IMG/VR virus record: IMGVR_UViG_3300047551_000016
Span: 1-36,121 of that record
Direction: 5' to 3' (one strand)
Length of the DNA: 36,121 bases
Source: a virus
Shown here: piece by piece, positions 15,858-22,566 of the stretch
Numbering within the stretch: position 1 is the first letter of the stretch
Layout: the number at the start of each line of letters is the position of its first letter
The notes under the pieces: generated by a model
What the model was told of the DNA's origin: nothing
Seen by the model: the letters and a program-made list of their open reading frames with translations, nothing else
Databases searched by the model: none
Position numbers and translations under genes: made by a program

Positions 15858-17080
15858 TAGAGACCTCCGTGACCAGCAGAACAACCTGCTAAAGAAGCTC
15901 TAGCAACGGTTAAATCGCCAAAATCAGTGGCGTTACCCGTTACAGAAATCGTTACATAATCCATGACATTTACTGGTGGACTGCCGCCTCCGGGTTGTGT
16001 TCCACCAGCAAAAATACCCGTGGTGGAACTAGAGCAAGCAGCAATTAAATTTCTAACAACTGTTAAATCACCAAAATCGGTCGAATTTCCAGTGGACGCA
16101 ATAGTTATATAGCTAATCACATTAGTCCCAGCACCCCCACTGCCAGCTATAGTTCCACCTCCAAACAACCCTCTGGTGGAATTAGAACATCCAGCTAGAC
16201 CTTGTTCTGCTAAATATAAATCTCCGAAGTCGGTGGCATTGCCGGTGGAAGCGATTGTTACATAATTAATGACATTTACTGTGGCGTAGGTGGGTCCACC
16301 ACCATTCCCCCCGGCAAATATCCCTCTGGTTGTAGAAGAGCAAGAAGCCAAAGACGATGGTGTATACAACAAATCGCCGAAATCTGTGGAATTTCCAACG
16401 GACGCTATTGTTATGTAATTGATCGTGTTTAGATTGTTTCCTAACGCATCAACACCACCAGCAAACAACCCTCTTGTTGAACTAGAACACCCTGCTAAAT
16501 TGTCTGTGAACGGAGTCAAGTCTCCAAAATCGGTAGCATTCCCAGCAGAAGCTATGGTTACATAATCTATGACATTGGTCGTTGGTGTTCCATTCGCCCA
16601 AACACCTCTGGTGGATGATGAGCAAGAACCCAATGCACTTCTAGCAACAGTCAAATCTCCAAAATCTGTAGCGTTTGCTGCCGAAGATGTAATTATGTAA
16701 TCAATAGTATTGTTTGCTGCACCGCTTACTTGACCGCCACCAAATAATCCTCTAGGCCCTTGAGGTGTCACACTCCCACTCGCCGCGCTATAAGGAGATG
16801 GGCCGAACGTATTCAACGCCCATACTCGGAACGTATAAGCCGTGCCATTAGACAACCCAGTGACCGTGATTGGAGACGAAGCGCCCGTTACAGTAATCTG
16901 ACCGGGATTAGAAACAGCGTAATACGCAGAAATAGCACTGCCGCCCACATTCGTAGGCGCAGTAAACGCAACAGACGCTTGTGCATCCCCACCCGTCGCC
17001 GTACCAATCGTCGGCGCGTCAGGAACTTGCAGCGGGTTGTAGCCCGGATATATGTATCCAGCCGGAGGACGTAGTGGCAT
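15857..17080 (-). CDS. Propeller-repeat spike protein A: FN3 domain plus six kelch-like repeats
   Basis: A 407-residue protein. Residues ~18-106 are a fibronectin type III domain (VPDAPTIGTATGG, ASVAFTAPTNVGG, ITVTGLSNGTAYTFRVWALN). From residue 110 there are six copies of a ~48-residue unit with consensus RGLFGGG - x(5-14) - NVIDYVTIASTGNATDFGDL - TVARxxLAGCSSST, and the chain stops at SAGHGGL, i.e. one partial unit short. Glycine pairs before each strand resemble kelch blades. The unit starting at RGLFGGG and ending at the next Cys-Ser-Ser-Ser-Thr suggests a six-bladed beta-propeller closed between both ends. It is probably a receptor- or glycan-binding spike, which is inference. A GGGGG site precedes the start. 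The HGGL codons contain GGAGGT, which serves the next gene. Confidence 0.78.
   Translation of the reverse strand: MPLRPPAGYIYPGYNPLQVPDAPTIGTATGGDAQASVAFTAPTNVGGSAISAYYAVSNPGQITVTGASSPITVTGLSNGTAYTFRVWALNTFGPSPYSAASGSVTPQGPRGLFGGGQVSGAANNTIDYIITSSAANATDFGDLTVARSALGSCSSSTRGVWANGTPTTNVIDYVTIASAGNATDFGDLTPFTDNLAGCSSSTRGLFAGGVDALGNNLNTINYITIASVGNSTDFGDLLYTPSSLASCSSTTRGIFAGGNGGGPTYATVNVINYVTIASTGNATDFGDLYLAEQGLAGCSNSTRGLFGGGTIAGSGGAGTNVISYITIASTGNSTDFGDLTVVRNLIAACSSSTTGIFAGGTQPGGGSPPVNVMDYVTISVTGNATDFGDLTVARASLAGCSAGHGGL
15863..15868 (-). promoter_or_regulatory. Ribosome binding site GGAGGT inside the HGGL codons of protein A
   Basis: The Gly-Gly codons GGA GGT of the C-terminal HGGL form a full Shine-Dalgarno, 5 bases before the overlapping TAATG that starts protein B. 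The same site decides the start of protein B against the upstream in-frame ATG. Confidence 0.85.
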
Positions 17081-17089
17081 GACGCCCCC

Positions 17090-17467
17090 TTACGAATTGA
17101 TTTCCTCCCACGAACAAGTCACAACCAAATCACTGGCTGTACCCGCCGTGGCACCAATCGACTCATTTTCTTTCAAATACAAAGCCGTCGTCTTGTCTAA
17201 CACAATCAGCGTCGCATCAGCAGGCACAGACACAGTAGACACAATCGGGAAAGCCGTACCACCCAAAGCTGCTGCGCTGTACTTGCTGATCGTGATGTCC
17301 GCCGCATTGGTGCCATCGACATTAGCCACCGTGATCATGTTGATCTTGTAGACTTTACCGCTCGATGCCGCGTTGCTGACAATCGACGTTGCACCGGTCG
17401 TGGTAAGCGATGTACTTGAGTTCTCGCCGTAAATAGCGGCGACGTTTACGATATTGGGATTTGCCAT
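17090..17467 (-). CDS. Small beta-sandwich virion protein, 125 aa
   Basis: Starts MANPNIVNVAAIYGENSSTS and contains IVSNAASSGKVYKINMITVA, NVDGTNAADITISKY, STVSVPADATLIVLDKTTAL and a closing VTCSWEEI. This is a conserved small protein of aquatic phages that looks like a single jelly-roll or immunoglobulin-like domain and is generally listed as structural. The ribosome site AAGGAG is fused to the upstream stop (TAAGGAG). It lies between the large fibre and the propeller genes, so a fibre base or decoration role is plausible. No enzyme motif. Confidence 0.72.
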   Translation of the reverse strand: MANPNIVNVAAIYGENSSTSLTTTGATSIVSNAASSGKVYKINMITVANVDGTNAADITISKYSAAALGGTAFPIVSTVSVPADATLIVLDKTTALYLKENESIGATAGTASDLVVTCSWEEINS

Positions 17468-17476
17468 GATTGCTCC

Positions 17477-17995
17477 TTAGAATCCGAAGATCATCGCCAT
17501 TGCGATGCTTTTACCAGTAGAAATACCTGCATTAGCAAAGGACAATGTTCCCGATCCGTCCGTAACTAAAGCCTGTCCAGATGTCCCATCAGCACTAGGT
17601 AGCGTCCATGTGACGTTTGTCGCTACCGTTGCAGGCGCTTGAAAAGCAACATAGTTTGATGAATCTGAATCAGCAAACCTCAAGTCCGCCTGCCCCGGCA
17701 ACGTCAAGTTGTTACTGTCATCAATCGTTACCCCAGAGTTTTGAACTAACTTGCCTGTTGTTAGGTCAAATCTGACAATCGCGTTATCTGTCGATGAAGC
17801 TGGCCCTACAACGTCCCCTGATGCGCCCCCAGCAGAGGCCAGTAAAGTCACTACCCCAGACGAGTTCTCGCAGTACAGCTTCATGTCCGCGATGTTTAGG
17901 CCTAACTCTCCGGGGGCTAGGTTCCCAGCAGTCGGCACAGCCGAAGCCGTGGTGCTGTGGTATAGGGATATGGGCGTGTAGCCAGCAGCAGCCAT
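17477..17995 (-). CDS. Short fibre / fibre-adaptor-like protein, 172 aa
   Basis: Begins MAAAGYTPISLYHSTTASAV and continues with PTAGNLAPGELGLNIADMKL YC-type sequence. This opening (a Gly-Glu-Leu-Asn-like strand pair) is widely found at the start of phage fibre and virion surface proteins. Then come SASTDNAIVRFDLTTGK-like and QADLRFADSDSSNYVAFQAP strands, and a hydrophobic end IAMAMIFGF. No depolymerase motif. AAGGAG lies about 7 bases before the ATG, overlapping the upstream stop. It is probably a short tail fibre or a connector for the neighbouring receptor-binding proteins, inferred from family resemblance and place. Confidence 0.72.
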   Translation of the reverse strand: MAAAGYTPISLYHSTTASAVPTAGNLAPGELGLNIADMKLYCENSSGVVTLLASAGGASGDVVGPASSTDNAIVRFDLTTGKLVQNSGVTIDDSNNLTLPGQADLRFADSDSSNYVAFQAPATVATNVTWTLPSADGTSGQALVTDGSGTLSFANAGISTGKSIAMAMIFGF

Positions 17996-18005
17996 TTCTT
18001 ACTCC

Positions 18006-20756
18006 TTAGAACGTCCCACCGGATATGCCGGCAGTAATCGCATTAGTTGATGGATTGTAGGTAATACCAGCGTCTACTCCAAGTGCCTGATTTCCAGTCG
18101 TCGCAGCCGCTACAAACGGGATGTAAAAGTCGGCATTCGTACTGGTCGCTGTTGTAGCTACATTCGTGGCATTCGTGGCAGTTCCACTAATACTGATACC
18201 CCATGTTCCCGAAGCACCCGTACCGTCCGCCTTCGGAGCGCCCACAGTGCTGTAGTCAATCGTTCTTGCTGCCGAACCATTAAACGTAGCGCCAGCCGCC
18301 GCCCCGCCTGTATTCGTAAAGGTTACTGAATTGGCAACCGATCCAGCAGAACCCGTCGTATTTTGATTTAGCGTCGGAATATCCCCTGCAACAATCGCCC
18401 TAAACGCTGGCGTGTCAGGAGAACCCGTTGTCGGACCTGCAAAGAAGTAATTTGCCGTGGCATTCGCCCATGTCGCAGTCAACGTACCCGAAGTAGTTAC
18501 CGGCGAATTAGTGACCGTAAATTGAGCCGGCAGCGACAAACCTACGCTTGTGACCGTTCCTGTGCCTGCCGCTGCCCACGCAAACGCCGATCCCGTCCAA
18601 CTCAGATAAGTACTTGCAATTGTCGGCGCAGTGATAAATGACGTTGTGGCCGCACCCGTCTGGTAGGCAATCTGATTAGCCGCACCACCCGCTAGGTTGG
18701 TAGCAGTTGTTGCCGTTGTTGCACTGCCTACCGACAAAGTGGACTGCGCTGCAAAACTAGGCGCTCCAGCCCCTCCAGACGTTAATACATCGCCAGAATT
18801 ACCCGCTGAGGTAAAGGCATACGCCGAACCCGTTCCATAAGCCACAGCACCCGCTGTTGGGGTCGCCGTAGCATTCGTCCCACCATAAGCTATAGCTAAC
18901 TGACCCGATGTAATCTGACTCGCAGCAATCGCTATAGAAACATCCGTCGCACTCGTAATCTGACCCTGTGCATTGATTGACAGGGTCATCGCAGTAGCTG
19001 CGCCACCATAACTACCAGCGACCACGCCCGTATTTGCGATGTTAAAGGTGTAACTTGGTGACTCCGATAGCCCTGTACCTGCACTGTAAACAATCGGCGC
19101 ACCAAACTGCGTAAAGACAATCCCAGTTGTACCTATCGTGATAGGCAGCGGTGTCTGCTGTACCCATGAAGTGTTAGCGTTTGCAGTGCCTGCGGTGATT
19201 AAGAAAAAGTCACCTGCATCGATCTGATCAACACCAGAACCCGTAGAGTCAAAATCTGTCGCCCGAGTAAGAATGTAAGGGCTACCAGCACTTCCCGAGG
19301 CAAATAGCGTGTAAACGCCGTTATGAGCCGCATTTGACTCGTTTTTGATTAGTATCCGGGTGCCATCGTCAGCAGGCGAACTAAAGGTATATCCATCAAC
19401 CGTCAGCGCTCCGTTGACGTTACCTGTCAGCGTCGCTCCTACCCCTGAAATGCCATTGTTGTAAGTATTGGCAGGTAAAGCACTTGTCGTTGCATATTTA
19501 CAAGCCTGATGGAAATTGATACCCGCTGCGATTGAATCAGCATAAGTGCGGTTGACAATGTCATTACCGGAGGCAGGAGCGGTAGTAATCGTTCCTGTTG
19601 TCATCGCCACTGAGGTAAACGTACCCGCTGCCGGAACCGTGCCTCCTACTGTCGTTCCATCTATGTTGCCGCCAGTAATTGCTACGCTGTTCGCACTCTG
19701 CGTAGACATCGTTCCCAAACCCGTAATATCGGTATTGGGAATCGTGGCACTCGCCGTCATTGCGCTTGTGCCATTACCTTTTACATAACCAGTTAAGGTC
19801 GTCGCACCAGTGCCGCCGTTGCCAACAGGCAAGGTGCCGGTCAAATCACCCACCGGAATCGTCGCCGAGGCAGTCATGGCAGAAGTGCCGTTGCCCTTAA
19901 CGTATCCCGTTAATGTCGTAGCGCCAGTTCCACCACTGTCTACATTTAGCGTTCCACCAATTGTGATCGTGCCAGAACTAGTAATCGGGCCACCTGTGGT
20001 GGTAAGCCCCGTCGTGCCGCCGGAAACATCAACGCTTGAAACTGCGCCAGCAGGCAAATTGCTCCAACCGTTGTCGTAAATCTCAAATTGGCTGATGTCA
20101 GTGTTGTAACGAATTGTTCCGTTAACCGCAGCACCGCGCTGAGCAGTCGTACCTACCGGCACCACCATACCGCCCGTGCCGGGAATCGTCGGGTTACTAG
20201 CAATCGCAATCGTCGGGCTACCCGACAAGCCGTTGCCATTGGCAACGTCAATCTGATTTGACGTACCCTGAATCGTCACAGAGCCGACTGAAGCCCCGTT
20301 TTGCAGAGTCAACAGACCTGACCCGCTAAGGCCATTTATAGAGCCTACAGCGCCCGTTAGAGCAATCACAGGGTTACCAGCCACCCCGTCGCCATTTGTC
20401 ACTGTGACGCCTGTAGACGAGCCTGTGAGGGTTCTACCAACAACCGACCCTCCGGTCTTGGCAATCATGCCGTTGGTTGAAATCTCAAGGCTGCCAGATA
20501 CCCCGTTTAGGCTAACCGTGAGCGTGCCTAAAGACCCCGTGTCGGTTAACCCTACACCCGTACCCCCTTGTAGCTGCCGGGAGTTGGGTAACGTCGGCTC
20601 ACCGTTAACCGTGATAAAGGTCTGCGTCTGCGTCGGGGAATTAGCAATCGCCGCAACAGTCGTCTGGACAGTCTGCCCGTTCTGACTGATGGGAACCGAC
20701 TCAGTGCCAGTAAGCGACTGCGCCGCTGGGAGCTGGGAAATAGTTACCTGTGCCAT
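18006..20756 (-). CDS. Large tail fibre protein, 916 aa
   Basis: The N-terminus (VTISQLPAAQSLTGTESVPI, then SQNGQTVQTTVAAIA) shares its pattern with the C1q-like fibre at 22567-23148. The body is Gly/Thr/Ser/Ala-rich, with many short beta repeats (INGLSGSGLLTLQN, VTSVGLSLPAQFTV, FDSTGSGVDQIDAGDFFLI). It includes two adjacent copies of a 27-residue unit GGTGATTLTGYVKGNGTSAM plus TASATIP. It ends in the short motif GISGGTF, also present at the end of the 408-residue protein. This composition is typical of long trimeric phage tail fibres. Host attachment is expected, but the receptor is unknown. Its ending TTC TAA GGAG combines stop codon and the next gene's Shine-Dalgarno. Confidence 0.85.
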   Translation of the reverse strand: MAQVTISQLPAAQSLTGTESVPISQNGQTVQTTVAAIANSPTQTQTFITVNGEPTLPNSRQLQGGTGVGLTDTGSLGTLTVSLNGVSGSLEISTNGMIAKTGGSVVGRTLTGSSTGVTVTNGDGVAGNPVIALTGAVGSINGLSGSGLLTLQNGASVGSVTIQGTSNQIDVANGNGLSGSPTIAIASNPTIPGTGGMVVPVGTTAQRGAAVNGTIRYNTDISQFEIYDNGWSNLPAGAVSSVDVSGGTTGLTTTGGPITSSGTITIGGTLNVDSGGTGATTLTGYVKGNGTSAMTASATIPVGDLTGTLPVGNGGTGATTLTGYVKGNGTSAMTASATIPNTDITGLGTMSTQSANSVAITGGNIDGTTVGGTVPAAGTFTSVAMTTGTITTAPASGNDIVNRTYADSIAAGINFHQACKYATTSALPANTYNNGISGVGATLTGNVNGALTVDGYTFSSPADDGTRILIKNESNAAHNGVYTLFASGSAGSPYILTRATDFDSTGSGVDQIDAGDFFLITAGTANANTSWVQQTPLPITIGTTGIVFTQFGAPIVYSAGTGLSESPSYTFNIANTGVVAGSYGGAATAMTLSINAQGQITSATDVSIAIAASQITSGQLAIAYGGTNATATPTAGAVAYGTGSAYAFTSAGNSGDVLTSGGAGAPSFAAQSTLSVGSATTATTATNLAGGAANQIAYQTGAATTSFITAPTIASTYLSWTGSAFAWAAAGTGTVTSVGLSLPAQFTVTNSPVTTSGTLTATWANATANYFFAGPTTGSPDTPAFRAIVAGDIPTLNQNTTGSAGSVANSVTFTNTGGAAAGATFNGSAARTIDYSTVGAPKADGTGASGTWGISISGTATNATNVATTATSTNADFYIPFVAAATTGNQALGVDAGITYNPSTNAITAGISGGTF
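19737..19934 (-). repeat. Tandem 27-residue repeat in the fibre gene
   Basis: Two 81-base copies, at 19854-19934 and 19737-19817, encode the same 27 residues in the fibre (GGTGATTLTGYVKGNGTSAM then TASATIP), separated by a 12-residue spacer. The protein copies are identical, but the DNA copies differ at many third positions, so the repeat is old and kept by selection on the protein. Confidence 0.85.
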
Positions 20757-21091
20757 TATTCTGATGTGCTAATAACGTCCAGATTCCCGTTGTTCTCAGG
20801 ATCATCTGTGTTTTGGTTAGTAGACAAGATAAACCCAGTCGTCGTAATGATGTCGTTCGGGTCTACCGCCACATTGGCATCCGGCCTCGGAAACCGAATC
20901 GTAATCCGCTCAGTCTTTCTGGCAGGCAACCGATAAGGGTCAAACTGATCTTTACACCCCTGCTCACATACCATCAAACCCGGGAAATTAGGGTCTTTCG
21001 ATAACTCTGCGTGCGGACGCTTCATGCGGCATCTGTCACAGATTGCAATCGCAATATCTGAGTAGCCACGAGTGTCCAGAAACAGGGGCAT
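20756..21091 (-). CDS. Zinc-ribbon-like small phage protein
   Basis: A 111-residue protein beginning MPLFLDTRGYSDIAIAICDR. Four Cys residues at 18, 21, 42 and 46 (CDRC and CEQGC, CX2C-X20-CX3C) suggest a zinc ribbon. The following DPYRLPARKTERITIRFPRPD segment is a conserved extension, and the C-terminus is acidic and disordered. I recognise this protein type from podovirus-like genomes next to neck and fibre genes, with no known role. Its GAGGTAG ribosome site overlaps the stop of the adaptor gene, and its TAA overlaps the ATG of the large fibre (TAATG), so it is tightly coupled to both. Confidence 0.75.
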   Translation of the reverse strand: MPLFLDTRGYSDIAIAICDRCRMKRPHAELSKDPNFPGLMVCEQGCKDQFDPYRLPARKTERITIRFPRPDANVAVDPNDIITTTGFILSTNQNTDDPENNGNLDVISTSE

Positions 21092-21093
21092 TT

Positions 21094-22152
21094 CTACCTC
21101 GAATAAACTGCGATATTCGGCGCCAGATACACAGGCGACTTGTCACGCTCTTCCTGCTCAGCCATAAACAAATGCTTATCCGCCTGCGCCTCTAAATACT
21201 GAATCCGCGCCGGATCTACCTGCGGAAGCTCCATCGACATCTGATGCGCCAACATACTCTGAATTGCCATGTACCAGCGATCCGGTATCTCTAGCTGCCC
21301 ATTTAGCTCACCCACATCCATAATCTGGCGTGAATACCAAATGGTCATCTGGACAAACGGATCAGACGGCACCGGCCACAGATAAATCTCGGGCTGAGGA
21401 ATCGTCCGGTTGAACCAAAATTGATACGGCTGGTTCGCAGTAAAGTTCTTGTTCGGCAGTGAGACGTAGTCATCCCGGTTCAGACGCGCCATCGGGACTT
21501 CACGCGAATCGTTCCCTACATAGAACTCTCGCACCTGTAAGGTATTACCACCAGTCTCACGCATCCGGTAATACTGCTTCGAGGCGCCCGGATCAATGTC
21601 GTACCACAACCACTCGTTGTCTACCCAAGTGGTAACACCCGTGTCTTCAAGCGTTGTCCATGTAGAACCGTCGTTGGAGACCTCCAAAATAATGTGGAAG
21701 CTACCAGAAACGCCGGGAAGAATGCCAATAGAACCGGCATACACAGGATTGTCAGTACCATAATTGACCGTGATTGAGCCATTCGGCGACGTTTGAACAT
21801 CGACAGTGTTTACATCGTTATCAAAAGCGTTGTTTGCCACCCCAGAAGACGCAGAATAGCTGCCAGTAGGCCGCTGCATCTGCCGATAGTTGGCATTTAA
21901 GACATCCACACCCCCTAAAGGCAGTTTGTAGATGTATTTGTCAGCGTTTAAACCAATAACTTCCTTCTCAATCGCCCAATATTGGATGCCGCGATTGATC
22001 AAACTGCTCAAAAGGAAGAAAAGCGACTGCTTAGATGAGTAAATCTGCTCGGAAGTTAGCTCCTCAGCCAACTTTCCGCTTCTTCGAGCACCCTTATCAA
22101 TCAAATCCTGCACAGATATGACTGTTTGACCTATCGTTCCAGAGTAAGCCAT
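21094..22152 (-). CDS. Neck/head-tail adaptor-like protein with inserted discoidin-like domain
   Basis: A 352-residue protein. The first ~90 residues are a helical adaptor-type domain (VQDLIDKGARRSGKLAEELT, LLSSLINRGIQYWAIEKE) resembling P22 gp4/T7 gp11-like connector proteins. The last ~130 residues (RLNRDDYVSLPNKN, QPEIYLWPVPSDPFVQMTIW, LEIPDRWYMAIQSMLAHQMS) are also typical of that family. Between them, about residues 94-214, sits a module with SASSGVANNAFDND, GSITVNYG, LEVSNDGSTWTTLED and YYRMRETGG, which resembles an F5/8 type C (discoidin) carbohydrate-binding fold. The protein would sit at the portal ring, with the insert displayed outward. The insertion is what I see; sugar binding is inference. 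Confidence 0.72.
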   Translation of the reverse strand: MAYSGTIGQTVISVQDLIDKGARRSGKLAEELTSEQIYSSKQSLFFLLSSLINRGIQYWAIEKEVIGLNADKYIYKLPLGGVDVLNANYRQMQRPTGSYSASSGVANNAFDNDVNTVDVQTSPNGSITVNYGTDNPVYAGSIGILPGVSGSFHIILEVSNDGSTWTTLEDTGVTTWVDNEWLWYDIDPGASKQYYRMRETGGNTLQVREFYVGNDSREVPMARLNRDDYVSLPNKNFTANQPYQFWFNRTIPQPEIYLWPVPSDPFVQMTIWYSRQIMDVGELNGQLEIPDRWYMAIQSMLAHQMSMELPQVDPARIQYLEAQADKHLFMAEQEERDKSPVYLAPNIAVYSR

Positions 22153-22161
22153 ATTTTTTAC

Positions 22162-22566
22162 CTACCAACCCGGACAGTTCCAACGCTTCATTGAGGCTCT
22201 AGCCCTAGAACCTTTCTCACTTTTCTCAGCCACAGGCCCCATACGCGCACAAAAGGAGTCTCTGCGCTTACCCCCTTGCGGCTGAGGTGCCTTTAAATTG
22301 CTACCAGTCTCACGGTTGTACTTCGCCCGACCCTTGGCTGTAAGGCCGGCGCCCTGCTCAGCAGGCAGTTTTTCGCCCCTGCCTATAGCCAGACTTACCC
22401 CACCCTTTTTCATCGCCTCTGGGAGCTTGCTATACGCCTTCTTGCCGACATTTGACTCCGTAAACTCTTTGGCGACATCTTCAGATATGCCAACTTTCTT
22501 CGCAATCTTAGGATTGTATTGAGCCGCCTTCATCAAGCGGAACTGGGCTTTAGACTTGGCTGGCAT
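22162..22566 (-). CDS. Basic protein with DUF6321-like C-terminal half
   Basis: A 134-residue, Lys/Arg-rich protein. The N-terminus reads MPAKSKAQFRLMKAAQYNPK, and the C-terminal half has GLTAKGRAKYNRETGSNLK, RRDSFCARM and ARASMKRWNCPGW, a pattern I associate with the DUF6321 family found in phages and large viruses. Two Cys residues and the tryptophans near the end are conserved in that family as I recall it. It also carries MKKGGVS, a diglycine motif like those of other genes here. The molecular role is unknown; the size and charge suggest a nucleic-acid or virion-internal protein. It follows the previous stop with no gap and has only a modest ribosome site. Confidence 0.7.
   Translation of the reverse strand: MPAKSKAQFRLMKAAQYNPKIAKKVGISEDVAKEFTESNVGKKAYSKLPEAMKKGGVSLAIGRGEKLPAEQGAGLTAKGRAKYNRETGSNLKAPQPQGGKRRDSFCARMGPVAEKSEKGSRARASMKRWNCPGW

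Larger units (their letters stand above)
12981..16753 (-). repeat. Array of 24 related ~145-bp coding repeats across three genes
   Basis: The repeat regions at 15860-16753, 14901-15773 and 12981-14738 contain 6, 6 and 12 units, each encoding a block around IDYVTIAS-TGNATDFGDL. At DNA level a segment reading TCACCAAAATC-like on the plus strand recurs every ~135-150 bases, with enough identity to permit recombination between genes. The repeats are AT-richer (about 42% GC in 13621-13680 by hand count) than the anchor segments (about 60% in 14761-14820). Confidence 0.88.

Noticed and set aside
15858-15884. Upstream start for spike protein B (nine extra codons)
   Set aside because: It would overlap the end of protein A, has no ribosome site, and the ATG at 15857 has GGAGGT at ideal spacing with a TAATG overlap.
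12981-16753. Regularly spaced repeats resembling a CRISPR array
   Set aside because: The period is about 145 bases, repeats are imperfect, and they translate to a conserved protein unit in one frame.
12978-20756. Possible diversity-generating retroelement acting on fibre or spike genes
   Set aside because: No reverse transcriptase gene or template repeat was seen in the window, and the repeats are not adenine-site variants of one template.
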